In this document: positions 41,173 to 51,100 of the stretch, one piece after another
Layout of the letters: every line of letters starts with the position of its first letter
Position numbering within the stretch: position 1 is the stretch's first letter
Assembly: GCF_001639145.1 (NCBI RefSeq)
Contig: NZ_LROY01000002.1
Span: 1,148,501 to 1,212,500, forward strand
Source: Microbulbifer sp. Q7
GTDB lineage: Bacteria > Pseudomonadota > Gammaproteobacteria > Pseudomonadales > Cellvibrionaceae
Direction: 5' to 3'
DNA: 64,000 nt
Position numbers and translations under genes: made by a program
The notes under the pieces: generated by a model
Database searches by the model: none
The model's input: only the letters and a program-made list of their open reading frames with translations
Told to the model about the DNA's origin: nothing

Positions 41173-42804
41173 TTAGCTACCGATGAGCACCAGCAGTACC
41201 AGCAGAGCCAGGAACCAAAGCAGGAGCCAGATACTGCGCCGGTACCAGTTACACCGGGCTTCCTCGCGCAAGTGATGGCGAATGGCACCCTCATACAGAT
41301 CTGTATTTGTCGCTGACGCCACGGCACGGCCCACAACCGAAAGCCCAGTCAGCATCCAGGCCACAATTGTTGTCACCGCAAAGCCGATTACATTCCACCA
41401 TAACCAGGAAACGTCCGGCAAAAACAGCCAGCAAAGGCCATTCGTTCCGATCCCCGCCAACAAACCTGCAATAGCCTGCGGCCCACGCACGCGACGGGTA
41501 AGAAAGCCGAGGGTAAATACCGCAAGGATGGGCCCGTTGGCAAGCGAACCAATCTTGTTGATCGCTTCCAGCACCGTGGGTGCAATGTCATCCACAAAGA
41601 ACGCCATCACCAGTGTGGTGACACCCCACAGGGTGGTCAGCAGCCGCGATAACACCAGTTCTTTGTGTGCGCTCCAGCGCCCGCGGTGAAAGCGTCGCAC
41701 GAAGTCTTCCATGGTGGTGGCGCTCAGGGAGTTGAGCACAGAATCCAGTGACGACATGGCGGCGGCAAACAATGCCACCAAGCTCAAGCCGACCAGCCCC
41801 ACCGGCAAGGCGTTGATCATGTACAGTGGCACCGAGAGGTTGTATTCCGGCCCATTGCCGGAGTCTGGCAGCGCTGCAATAAACTCTGGGTGTTGAGCCG
41901 CATAAACACCGATGCCAACGCCCACCAGGCAATACAACAATACCAGCGGGAACCGCAACAGCCCGTTGATGAGTAGCGCATTGTTGGTGGCATCAATGTT
42001 GCGGGTACTCAGTTGACGCTGTACCTGACTTTGATCGACCCCGTAATAAGAAACGTACAGAAAGAGCCCGCCAAATAGCATGGGCCAGAAGGCAAAGGTT
42101 TCACCGTCACCGAATCCGTGGTGCGAAAAGTCCAGCGTGGTTTTTCGGTCCGCGGCAAACGACTGCCACATCGCACCGAAGCCACCACTCGAGTCCACCA
42201 GAAACACGAGAACCAATGCCAGCATAACGGCGAGAATCAATAACTGAATAACGTCCGAATAGATCACCCCGCGTATCCCGCCCATCACATCGTAAATAAC
42301 GGTGAATACCCCCAGAAGAAGCACCGAAGCGGCAAACCCCAGCCCGGTGATCAGGTCGATCACCAGTGCAATACTGTACACGGTGACCGCAGTCGCAAAC
42401 GCCCGCACAAACAGAAACAGCCCACTGAGGGTCAGTCGCGTCTGCAGGTCAAAGCGCTGCTCAAGATACGCGTAAACTGAGACCAGTTGCAGGTGACGAA
42501 ACAGCGGCATCACAAACAGGATCAGCACCACCATGGCGAGGGGAACCGCCAGCTCATACTGCAGCCACAGCAACCCTCCGCCCGCGGTAAACGCGACAAA
42601 CGCCGGCGCGCCGAGAATACTGTTGGTGGAGCACTGGGTGGCCATGATGGACAGCCCTACCGGCCAGGGGCCGACATTGCGCCCGGCCACATAGTAATCC
42701 TCGCGGCTCTCCTGCCGGCGAGAAAGCCAGTAGGCCATGACAAGCAGCCCCACGCAGTAGGCGGCAATGATCAGCCAGTCAATCCAAGTGATGCTCTGGT
42801 TCAT
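41173..42804 (-). CDS. Sodium:solute symporter (SSS family)
   Basis: 543 residues and about 13-14 hydrophobic helices in the LeuT-like fold. Family signs are the N-terminal SRRQESREDYYVAGRN, GLSIMATQCSTNSILGAP in the first unwound helix, and the AAAMSSLDSVLNSLSA sodium-site helix. SSS proteins use the sodium gradient to import sugars, amino acids, sialic acid or other solutes; the substrate is not predictable. The subgroup looks like the SGLT-like sodium/solute carriers common in marine Bacteroidetes and gammaproteobacteria. GGGAA precedes the ATG. Confidence 0.88.
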   Translation of the reverse strand: MNQSITWIDWLIIAAYCVGLLVMAYWLSRRQESREDYYVAGRNVGPWPVGLSIMATQCSTNSILGAPAFVAFTAGGGLLWLQYELAVPLAMVVLILFVMPLFRHLQLVSVYAYLEQRFDLQTRLTLSGLFLFVRAFATAVTVYSIALVIDLITGLGFAASVLLLGVFTVIYDVMGGIRGVIYSDVIQLLILAVMLALVLVFLVDSSGGFGAMWQSFAADRKTTLDFSHHGFGDGETFAFWPMLFGGLFLYVSYYGVDQSQVQRQLSTRNIDATNNALLINGLLRFPLVLLYCLVGVGIGVYAAQHPEFIAALPDSGNGPEYNLSVPLYMINALPVGLVGLSLVALFAAAMSSLDSVLNSLSATTMEDFVRRFHRGRWSAHKELVLSRLLTTLWGVTTLVMAFFVDDIAPTVLEAINKIGSLANGPILAVFTLGFLTRRVRGPQAIAGLLAGIGTNGLCWLFLPDVSWLWWNVIGFAVTTIVAWMLTGLSVVGRAVASATNTDLYEGAIRHHLREEARCNWYRRSIWLLLWFLALLVLLVLIGS

Positions 42805-42837
42805 CCGGTTCCCTGCATTCAGCGGTCGGAATGCTCC

Positions 42838-43038
42838 CTACTGCGGGTTGGCGTCCCACACGCCACTCCCGTGAAGAGTATTCCCCTGCAATAACCGCTC
42901 CGGCCAGCGGTGCGGCAAGATGTCGCGACCACAGTTTGTGCAGTGGTTGCAACAGAACCTTCCATCAGTATGAATCTGGGGATGCTCAATCAGCGGCAGA
43001 GGGACTATCGAGCAGCCACACCAGCTCGTCCGCCGCAC
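42838..43038 (-). CDS. Possible 66-residue cysteine-rich protein
   Basis: A GTG-started frame that overlaps the last 53 bp of tpm and ends 33 bp before the symporter start. It encodes a zinc-ribbon-like cluster CCNHCTNCG (Cys29, Cys30, Cys33, Cys36) and has an AAGGGAA 2-3 nt before the GTG, too close to be ideal. No family recognised. The overlap and odd spacing make a chance frame quite possible; I list it because the cysteine spacing and position in a same-strand gene row are suggestive. Confidence 0.25.
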   Translation of the reverse strand: MRRTSWCGCSIVPLPLIEHPQIHTDGRFCCNHCTNCGRDILPHRWPERLLQGNTLHGSGVWDANPQ

Positions 43039-43636
43039 ACTTCCCTTTCAACCCGCCCGGAACAGGCACGCGATCCAGCAGGGTCAACCTGTATTGACCT
43101 TGATAGTGCTGCGCCACCTCGTCACTACTGACACAGAACGGTGGTCCGGGCAAAAGGCGCTGATCGTATTCGAAGGTAATCAGCAGCTGCGGCACGCAAC
43201 CGGTGATGCTCTGTAAATGCGCGGTGTATCGCCTGCGCACATCTTCGGGCAGTGCGACCAGCGCGGCGCGGTCGTAGACGGCGTCCACAGTTCCCAGCAC
43301 CTCCCGGGTCAACTCGAACACATCCCCCACGAAAATATCGATACCTTCTGTGCGGTAGAGTTTCACTGGTCCCAGGTCCTCAACCTCCGGCTCGAGCGCC
43401 AGATTCGCGAACAGTTGCTGCACCGCCAGCTCGCTGAGCTCAACACCGGCAACCTGAAACCCCTGCTGTCGCAGCCAGGGAATATCCAGCGTTTTGCCAC
43501 ACAGGGGCAGAAATATGCGCGAATTCTTCTCCAGTACCAACGCGCCAAAATGCTGAACCAGTAGCGGGTGTGGCTCGCTATTGTGAAAGCCAATCTCGTT
43601 GCGACGCCACTTGTCGTGCCAGAACTCAGGTTCCAT
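42986..43636 (-). CDS. tpm: Thiopurine S-methyltransferase family protein
   Basis: 216 residues, the bacterial Tpm length. SAM-dependent methyltransferase with N-terminal FWHDKWRRNEIGFH, the SAM loop FLPLCGKTLDIPWL, GVELSE and the YDRAALVALP segment. Bacterial Tpm enzymes methylate selenium and tellurium oxyanions and thiopurines, and are linked to metalloid resistance in pseudomonads. Divergent from hrpB with a 169-bp gap; the same strand as the symporter. Confidence 0.92.
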   Translation of the reverse strand: MEPEFWHDKWRRNEIGFHNSEPHPLLVQHFGALVLEKNSRIFLPLCGKTLDIPWLRQQGFQVAGVELSELAVQQLFANLALEPEVEDLGPVKLYRTEGIDIFVGDVFELTREVLGTVDAVYDRAALVALPEDVRRRYTAHLQSITGCVPQLLITFEYDQRLLPGPPFCVSSDEVAQHYQGQYRLTLLDRVPVPGGLKGKCAADELVWLLDSPSAAD

Positions 43637-43792
43637 ACGTTTCCCCTCTGAGTATTTGTACTTTCACCGGACCATTATGGAGATTGCCCGGCGGATATCA
43701 TCAGAGACACACGCCCCCTTGGCAAGGCTGCACCCGGGCTTTGCTGCCCTCGCTCACCGGTCGCTCCCCTGTCTGTTAATGGCGCGCATCGC

Positions 43793-43798
43793 TATAAT
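43793..43798 (+). promoter_or_regulatory. -10 box just before hrpB
   Basis: A perfect TATAAT eight bases before the chosen hrpB ATG. If used, transcription would begin almost at the ATG, giving a leaderless message, or the real hrpB start is further downstream. The -35 region is weak. It may also be a chance match. Confidence 0.35.
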
Positions 43799-43805
43799 CC
43801 CCGCC

Positions 43806-46364
43806 ATGCCAGATTTCACCCTCCCCCATCTTCCCATCACCCCAACCCTGCCCAAACTGTGCGATGCATTGCAGCAGGGTAACAACGTGGTACTGCAGGC
43901 GCCGCCGGGTGCCGGTAAAACCACGGCGGTGCCGCTGGCGCTGCTCGATAGCCCCTGGTTGGGAAAACGCAACATCATCATGCTGGAACCACGCCGCCTT
44001 GCTGCCCGTTCAGCAGCCGCGCGTATGGCCGACCTGCTGGGGGAGCCGGTAGGAAAAACCGTGGGTTACCAGATCCGGGCCGAGCGCAAGTCGAGCGCGC
44101 AAACCCGCATTCTTGTGGTGACCGAGGGCATCCTGACCCGTCTGCTGCAGTCGGATCCGGAGCTCGCCGCAACCGCCCTGGTGATCTTTGATGAGTTCCA
44201 TGAGCGCAACCTGCAGGGGGATCTCGCACTGGCGCTGTGCCTGCAGTCGCAGGAGGTGTTACGAGACGATCTGAAGCTGCTCGTCATGTCAGCGACACTG
44301 GATGCGGACACCGTCGCCACCCTGCTGGGCGATGCCCCCGTCGTCACCAGCGAGGGCCGCGCCTTTCCGGTGGAAGTGGACTATCTACCCCACCGGGAGG
44401 TGCCGGAAGACACTCGCCAGCTCCCGGCACTGGTCAGCCGCAAAATTGAAGCATTGATGACGAACGAGGAAGGCAGCCTGCTGGCGTTTTTGCCGGGTGT
44501 ACGCGAGATACGCGCGGTGGAAACCAGCTTGCGGGAACGACTTGGCGGCCGCACCGATATCGTCATTGCGCCACTTTATGGCGACCTCAACAAGCAGCAA
44601 CAGGAAGCCGCCATCGCACCCTGTGCCCATGGCAGGCGCAAAGTCGTACTCGCCACCAACGTGGCCGAAACCTCCATCACCATTGAGGGTATTCGGCTGG
44701 TGGTAGACGCCGGCCTGATGCGCGAGTCCCGGTTTGATCCGAATAGCGGAATGAATCGTCTGGTCACCACGCAGATCTCCCAGGCATCCGCCACTCAACG
44801 CACAGGCCGCGCCGGACGTCTCAGCCCGGGGCGCTGCCTGCGTTTGTGGAGTGAGGCCACACAGCGGGGTATGGCCGCGAAAAACACGCCGGAAATTCTT
44901 CTGAGTGATTTGGCGCCCGTGATGCTGGATTTGGCCCAATGGGGTGTGACCGAAGTCGATGAACTGCGCTGGCTGGACCTTCCGCCTCCTGGGCCGACGG
45001 CGCAGGCGCGGGCGCTGTTACAGTCGCTGGGCGCCCTGGACAGGGAAAACCGTATCACGGACCACGGGCACGCCATGCTGCGCCTGGGCTGTCACCCGCG
45101 ACTGGCGCACATGATGCTGCTGGGCAACCGCCTTGGTCTGGCGGAGCAGGCCTGCAGGCTGGCTGCCCTACTTTCCGAACGGGATATTTTCCGCGGTGAC
45201 CTGCGCTGGGACAGAGATCTCCACAAGCGTCTGGAAGCCCTCGGCGGAAGCCACAAGGGCAGCGGCGTTGATCAGGGTGCGGTACACCGTATTCGCCAGC
45301 AGGCCAAAATCTGGCGGGCCCAGCTGCCGCAGATCGACAGCCCCCGGCCGCAGACACCAGACCCGTTCGACATCACCGGGGTACTACTGGGGTACGCCTA
45401 TCCCGACCGTATCGGAAAAAATCGCCACGACCGCGAGCGGCGCTTCCTGCTGTCCAACGGTCGCGGTGCGCATTTCTCCCACGACGACGAACTGGCCCAT
45501 GTCGATTACCTGGTTGTCGCCGACCTCGATGGCCAGGGGCGCGATGCCCGTATCCAGCTGGCCGCACGCATCTCCAGGGATGCACTGTACGAATACTTCG
45601 ACCAACAGATCGCTCGGCAAACCACCGTGCGCTGGGATGATGCTGCAGGTCGCGCGGTCGCCAGCCAGCAGACTCTGCTCGGCAAGCTGGTGCTGGACGA
45701 GCAACCGGCCAGGGATCTTTCCCCCCAGTTGCTCAGCCAGGCCCTGCTCGACGCCATCCGCCAGCGAGGATTACGCACCCTGCCGTGGACCCGGGAAGCG
45801 GAAACCCTGATCGAGCGGGTGCGCTTTCTGGCTGCGCACAAAACGGAATTTGCCGACCTGCTCGATGACGTCATGCTACCGGACTGGAGCGAGGACGCGC
45901 TGCTGGCATCGATGGAGGCATGGTTGCTGCCACACCTGCACGGCCTGAACAAACTCGAGCAACTCAGGCAGCTGGATCTCAAAAGCCTGTTGCTCACCCA
46001 GCTCGACTGGCCCACACAGCAACGGCTGGATGCCCTGGCCCCTGCAACGATTCAGGTGCCCAGCGGCTCACGCATTGCCATCCACTACAACGAGTGCCCC
46101 CCGGTGCTCGCCGTGCGCCTGCAGGAGATGTTCGGCCTCGCCCAGACCCCCAGCATACTGAATGGCCGCTACCCGCTGATGATCCACCTGCTGTCACCGG
46201 CGCGACGCCCGGTGCAGGTCACTCGCGATCTGGCCAGTTTCTGGGCAAACACCTACCACGAGGTGAAAAAAGAATTGCGCATCAAATACCAGAAGCATTT
46301 TTGGCCCGACGACCCGGCGACGGCACAGGCCACCAGCAAGACCAAGAAGCGCATGAATGATTGA
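43806..46364 (+). CDS. hrpB: ATP-dependent RNA helicase HrpB (DEAH box)
   Basis: 852 residues. SF2 DEAH/RHA-type helicase: Walker A QAPPGAGKTT, motif Ia EPRRLAARSA, DEFH in place of DEAH, SAT, the LATNVAETSITI motif V region and the QRTGRAGR motif VI. Next come the HA2 domain and the HrpB C-terminal domain ending KHFWPDDPATA, nearly identical to E. coli HrpB at the same place. The precise role is unclear in most bacteria; HrpB genes are not essential in E. coli. ATG 43806 matches the family start; an ATG at 43779 is upstream of a -10 box. Confidence 0.92.
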   Translation: MPDFTLPHLPITPTLPKLCDALQQGNNVVLQAPPGAGKTTAVPLALLDSPWLGKRNIIMLEPRRLAARSAAARMADLLGEPVGKTVGYQIRAERKSSAQTRILVVTEGILTRLLQSDPELAATALVIFDEFHERNLQGDLALALCLQSQEVLRDDLKLLVMSATLDADTVATLLGDAPVVTSEGRAFPVEVDYLPHREVPEDTRQLPALVSRKIEALMTNEEGSLLAFLPGVREIRAVETSLRERLGGRTDIVIAPLYGDLNKQQQEAAIAPCAHGRRKVVLATNVAETSITIEGIRLVVDAGLMRESRFDPNSGMNRLVTTQISQASATQRTGRAGRLSPGRCLRLWSEATQRGMAAKNTPEILLSDLAPVMLDLAQWGVTEVDELRWLDLPPPGPTAQARALLQSLGALDRENRITDHGHAMLRLGCHPRLAHMMLLGNRLGLAEQACRLAALLSERDIFRGDLRWDRDLHKRLEALGGSHKGSGVDQGAVHRIRQQAKIWRAQLPQIDSPRPQTPDPFDITGVLLGYAYPDRIGKNRHDRERRFLLSNGRGAHFSHDDELAHVDYLVVADLDGQGRDARIQLAARISRDALYEYFDQQIARQTTVRWDDAAGRAVASQQTLLGKLVLDEQPARDLSPQLLSQALLDAIRQRGLRTLPWTREAETLIERVRFLAAHKTEFADLLDDVMLPDWSEDALLASMEAWLLPHLHGLNKLEQLRQLDLKSLLLTQLDWPTQQRLDALAPATIQVPSGSRIAIHYNECPPVLAVRLQEMFGLAQTPSILNGRYPLMIHLLSPARRPVQVTRDLASFWANTYHEVKKELRIKYQKHFWPDDPATAQATSKTKKRMND

Positions 46365-46374
46365 ATCGCAGGCA

Positions 46375-46401
46375 TAAAAAAACGCGGCATTGCCGCGTTT
46401 T
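46375..46401. terminator. Bidirectional terminator between hrpB and nfuA
   Basis: An 8-bp stem AACGCGGC / GCCGCGTT (46381-46388 and 46392-46399) with loop ATT, flanked on the left by an A-run (46375-46382) and on the right by TTTT. It can serve hrpB on the plus strand and nfuA on the minus strand, which converge here. Confidence 0.85.
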
Positions 46402-46416
46402 CTGCACCAGCCCACC

Positions 46417-47019
46417 TCAGTAGTAGGCTTGAGACTTATCCGAGTGGTCGGTAATGTCTTTGACTCCAGCCAGTTCCGGAATCTTCTCTTTCAGGGTTTT
46501 CTCCACACCCTCTTTCAGGGTCATGTCCACCATGCCGCAGCCCTGGCAGCCACCGCCAAACTTCAGCACCGCGTAGTGATCCTCGGTGACTTCCACCAGG
46601 CTCACCTGGCCACCGTGGGACGCAAGGCCGGGATTTACATCGCTGTACAGGACGTAGTTGATGCGGTCTTCAATCGGGCTGTCATCGGTGACCTTGGGCA
46701 TCCGCGAATTGGGCGCACGGATAGTGAGCTGGCCGCCCATTTTGTCTGAGGAGTAATCCACCCGCGCTTCGTCCAGATACGGGATACTGCGGCCTTCAAA
46801 GTAGGCTTTGAAGCCGTTCAGCTGCATCTCCAGATCACCCTCTTTCTCCTCGCCAGGGCGGCTGTAGGCGATACAGGTTTCCGCATTGGGCGTCCCCGGG
46901 TTGGAGACGAACATGCGGATGGCGATGCCCTCGCAGTCCTGCTTGGCCAGCAGGTCGCGCAGGTACTCCTGGGCGGAGTCGGTGATTGTGACGTTCAATT
47001 CTTGCGGTTGTTCTGACAT
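46417..47019 (-). CDS. nfuA: Fe-S biogenesis protein NfuA
   Basis: 200 residues. The N-terminal half (about 8-105) is a degenerate A-type scaffold domain; the C-terminal Nfu domain (about 115-190) has the cluster-binding GGGCQGCGM (Cys158, Cys161). NfuA carries 4Fe-4S clusters to target enzymes during iron or oxidative stress. Length and both domains match E. coli NfuA (191). The ATG at 47019 has AGAAGG a short distance upstream. It likely serves the Fe-S enzymes of the genome, such as CysI encoded nearby. Confidence 0.95.
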   Translation of the reverse strand: MSEQPQELNVTITDSAQEYLRDLLAKQDCEGIAIRMFVSNPGTPNAETCIAYSRPGEEKEGDLEMQLNGFKAYFEGRSIPYLDEARVDYSSDKMGGQLTIRAPNSRMPKVTDDSPIEDRINYVLYSDVNPGLASHGGQVSLVEVTEDHYAVLKFGGGCQGCGMVDMTLKEGVEKTLKEKIPELAGVKDITDHSDKSQAYY

Positions 47020-47133
47020 AAACCTTCTCTGATTTACCGGGCGATCGTACCGGGTTGGCGCAACCGGGCTGCAAATAACCTAGTTGTGTGGTCGGGTATT
47101 TTACGCGCAACCGCGCCCAAGTAAAACCGGCAG

Positions 47134-47811
47134 TCAGGACAAGGCGCCCAGCAGTGCCCGGGCGGTCGCTTCGGATGAGGCCGGATTCTGGCCGGTGATC
47201 AATAAACCGTCGGTGCAAACATGGCTCTGCCAGTCGTCCCCCTTGGAGTATTTGCCGCCGCGCTCCTTGAGCATATCTTCCACCAGAAACGGCACCACGT
47301 CGGTCAGTTGCACCCCCTCCTCCTCACTGTTGCTGAAGCCAGTGACCTGGCGGCCCTGCACCAGTGGCTCCGCGTTTTCATCCACGGTGTGGCGGAAAAC
47401 CCCCGGCGCGTGACACACCGCCGCGACCGGTTTCTCGGCCCGGTAGAACCCGTGAATAAGGGCGATAGACCGTTGATCTTCGGCCAGATCCCACAGCGGA
47501 CCGTGGCCCCCGGGGTAAAACAGCGCATCGAACCCTTCAGTGTCCACGTCATCCAGTGTCTTGGTATTGGCGAGGGCCTGCTGTGCGAGGGGGTCGCTGC
47601 GAAAGCGGTGTGTCGCCGGCGTCTGCGCATCGTCGCTGTCACTTTTGGGGTCCAGGGGCGGCTGGCCACCCTTGGGAGACGCCAAGGTCACTTCTGCACC
47701 GGCGTCCACGAATACGTAATACGGGGCGGCAAACTCTTCCAGCCAGAAGCCGGTTTTCTCGCCCGTATCCCCCAGTTCGTCGTGGGATGTCAGTACCATC
47801 AGGATCTTCAT
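47134..47811 (-). CDS. DJ-1/PfpI (type 1 glutamine amidotransferase-like) protein, Hsp31-like
   Basis: 225 residues, the class of HchA/YhbO-like proteins annotated as glyoxalase III or chaperone. The nucleophile elbow AVCHAPGV has Cys133 and His134, Glu26 sits where the family has its acidic partner, and FYPGGHGPLWDL is typical. Such proteins detoxify methylglyoxal or repair glycated protein. A near-perfect AAGGAGG precedes the ATG. It lies 114 bp upstream of nfuA on the same strand and is divergent from metH. Confidence 0.88.
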   Translation of the reverse strand: MKILMVLTSHDELGDTGEKTGFWLEEFAAPYYVFVDAGAEVTLASPKGGQPPLDPKSDSDDAQTPATHRFRSDPLAQQALANTKTLDDVDTEGFDALFYPGGHGPLWDLAEDQRSIALIHGFYRAEKPVAAVCHAPGVFRHTVDENAEPLVQGRQVTGFSNSEEEGVQLTDVVPFLVEDMLKERGGKYSKGDDWQSHVCTDGLLITGQNPASSEATARALLGALS

Positions 47812-48133
47812 CGGACCTCCTTAACATTGGTCAGCAATAGCTCGGTCGTATGGCAACGCCATAACTCTAGGCTCCACACTGGTGATCGGTTAGGCAAATT
47901 TCCACCCCGCGCGGGCGAATGCCGGTAGAACGATTGGTTACATGGATATGCGCACACGATCTTTCGGGTGCCCTGCCGTACCCCGCAGGGGGCCTGCCGT
48001 GGCGCCTGTTTGTGCTAAGATTGCCGACCTTTTTTGATCACCCGGTACCATTTAGTCGGGATCAGTCCGGCCAGTCCGGACCAGTCGGAACTATTCAGTC
48101 GGTAACATGCCAGTCGGTAACAAGGAAATGACC
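47812..48133 (+). other. metH upstream region, no gene; no cobalamin riboswitch seen
   Basis: This 322-bp gap between divergent genes holds no credible coding frame. Hairpins such as CCTGCCG...CGCAGGG near 47970-47990 are visible. I looked for the conserved B12 riboswitch core and S-box (SAM-I) elements and do not see them. TAAGAT at 48016-48021 could be a -10 box. The 3' end holds a cluster of short repeats, listed separately. Confidence 0.5.
48054..48122 (+). repeat. Six short AGTC(C)GG repeats in the metH leader
   Basis: Copies of a (C)AGTCGG or CAGTCCGG word start at about 48054, 48063, 48072, 48082, 48096 and 48111. The last two extend to a perfect 12-bp direct repeat CAGTCGGTAACA (48096-48107 and 48111-48122) that ends at the metH ribosome-binding site. 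Adjacent copies also form an inverted repeat GTCCGG / CCGGAC (48065-48070 and 48076-48081). They could be binding sites for a regulator, or slippage-derived repeats. Confidence 0.6.
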
Positions 48134-51100
48134 ATGTCGGAAAATCGGTCTCAGCAGTCTCGTGACCAGCGTCTGCAACAGCTTCACGACGCGCTCGCCG
48201 AGCGTATTGTGATTCTCGACGGCGGCATGGGCACCATGATTCAACAGGAGAAGCTGGGGGAAGCGGATTACCGGGGCGCGCGCTTTGCCGACTACCCCTC
48301 CGACCTCAAGGGCAACAATGACCTGCTGGTGCTGACCCAACCGGAGCTGATCGAACGCCTGCACCGGGAGTACCTGGAAGCCGGCGCCGACATCATCGAA
48401 ACCAATACCTTCAATGCCACCCGCCTGTCCCAGTCAGACTACGACTTGGAAGACCTGGTGCCGGAGCTGAATCTGGTTGCCGCACAGGTGGCCCGGCGCG
48501 CGGCCGACGCCCTGTCCACACCGGAAAAGCCCCGCTTTGTCGCCGGGGTTTTGGGCCCAACATCCCGCACCGCGAGTATCTCGCCGGACGTGAATGACCC
48601 GGGCGCACGCAACGTCACCTTCGAGCAGCTGGTGGACAACTATGTCGAATCCGCCAATGCCCTGATCGACGGCGGTTCCGACCTGATCCTGATTGAGACC
48701 ATTTTCGATACGCTGAACGCCAAGGCGGCGATTTATGCGCTGAAAAAGGTATTCCAGGCGCGCGGCTACGAGCTGCCAATCATGATTTCCGGCACCATTA
48801 CCGATGCCTCCGGCCGCACCCTGTCGGGCCAGACCACGGAAGCGTTTTACTATTCCGTCGCGCACGCCAACCCCATCTCTGTCGGCCTCAACTGCGCCCT
48901 GGGTGCAACCGAGCTGCGCCCTTACGTGGAAGCACTCGCCAGCGTGTGTAGCTCCCACGTCTCGGCGCACCCCAATGCGGGCCTGCCGAACGAGTTTGGC
49001 GAATACGATGAAACCCCGCAGCAAACCGCCGCCATCGTGGCGGAGTTTGCCCAGAGTGGCTTCCTCAACATCCTGGGTGGCTGCTGTGGCACCACCCCGG
49101 AACATATCCGCGCGATCGCCGATGCAGTGGCCGATATCCCGCCACGCAAGTTGCCCGAACTGAAGCCCGCCCTGCGTCTGTCCGGCCTCGAGCCCTACGT
49201 AGTGGATGAGAATGCCCTGTTCGTGAATGTGGGCGAGCGCTGCAATGTCACCGGTTCTGCGCGCTTCAAGCGCCTGATCATGGAAGAGGACTACGACACC
49301 GCGCTGCAGGTAGCCGCTGCCCAGGTAGAAGACGGTGCGCAGGTCATCGACTTCAACATGGACGAGGCGATGCTGGATTCCGTCGCCGCCATGCGCCGCT
49401 TTCTGAACCTCTGCGCCACCGAGCCGGACATTTCAAAAGTGCCCTTCATGGTGGACTCCTCCAAGTGGGAGGTGATCGAGGCGGGCCTGCAGTGTATCCA
49501 GGGCAAGCCCATCGTGAACTCCATCAGCCTCAAGGAAGGCGAAGAGGATTTTGTTGATAAGGCGCGCTCCTGCCTGATGTATGGCGCGGCGGTTGTGGTG
49601 ATGGCCTTTGACGAAAAAGGTCAGGCCGACACCTTTGCGCGCAAGACGGAAATCTGTAAACGCAGTTACGACATCCTTGTCGACAAGGTCGGTTTCAACC
49701 CCTCCGATATCATTTTTGACCCGAATATTTTCGCGGTTGCCACCGGCATCGAAGAACACAACAACTACGCGGTGGACTTTATCGAGGCCACCCAGTGGAT
49801 TCGTCAGAACCTGCCAGGGGCAAATGTGTCCGGTGGTGTCTCCAACGTTTCTTTCTCGTTCCGCGGCAACAACCCGGTGCGCGAGGCCATTCACTCGGTG
49901 TTCCTGTACTACGCCATCAAGGCGGGGCTGAACATGGGGATCGTCAACGCGGGCCAGCTCGCGGTTTACGATGACCTGCCGGAAGAACTACGGGAAAAAG
50001 TCGAGGACGTCATCCTCAACCGCAGCGACGATGCCACCGAAGCGCTGCTGGATATTGCCGAAAAATACCGCGGTGATGGCGCCGCTGCCGAGCGCAAGGA
50101 AGACCTGGCCTGGCGCCAGCTGCCCATCCGGGAGCGCCTGGCACACTCGCTGGTGAAGGGCATCAACAACTACATCGAGCAGGATACCGAGGAGGCTCGT
50201 GCAGCGTCGAAACGTCCGCTGGATGTCATCGAAGGTCCGTTGATGGACGGCATGAATATCGTCGGCGACCTGTTTGGCGAAGGCAAAATGTTCCTGCCGC
50301 AGGTGGTGAAGTCCGCGCGCGTGATGAAACAGGCCGTGGCTTACCTGCAGCCGTATATCGAGGCGGAGAAAACCGTCGACAGCAAACCAAACGGCCGCAT
50401 CCTGATGGCTACGGTAAAAGGCGATGTGCACGACATCGGCAAGAACATTGTCGGCGTGGTACTGGCGTGTAACAACTTTGAGGTGATCGACCTCGGCGTG
50501 ATGGTGCCGGCGGAAACCATTCTGCAGGCAGCGAAAGACAACGACTGCGACATCATCGGCCTTTCCGGCCTGATCACCCCCTCCTTGGATGAAATGGTGC
50601 ATGTCGCTGCAGAAATGGAGCGACAGGGTTTTGATATCCCGCTGATGATCGGCGGCGCCACCACCTCCAAGGCACACACCGCGGTCAAAATTGATCCGCA
50701 GTTCAACCGCAACCAGACCGTGTACGTCGCCGATGCCTCGCGCGCGGTGGGCGTGGCCAGCAATCTGCTGTCAGACGAGCTGCGCCCTGCTTTCGTAAAA
50801 GGCATTCAGGAAGAGTACGAAAAGGTGCGCGTGCGCACCGCCAATCGCAAGCGCAATGATCCTCGCCTCAGCTACGAAAAGGCCCTGCAAGCCGGGCCGA
50901 AACTGGACTGGGAGAATTTCCAGCCCAAGGTGCCGAATCATCCGGGCCTGACAGTTCTCGACGACTTCCCGCTGGACAAGCTCGTCGACACCATCGACTG
51001 GACGCCCTTCTTCATTTCCTGGGATCTCGCGGGCAAATACCCGGCCATTCTCAATGACGACGTCGTGGGCGAAGCGGCTACCGACCTGTTCAAGAATGCC

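Noticed and set aside
47812-48133. Cobalamin or SAM riboswitch before metH
   Set aside because: I looked for conserved core elements and did not see them; only short repeats and simple hairpins are present.
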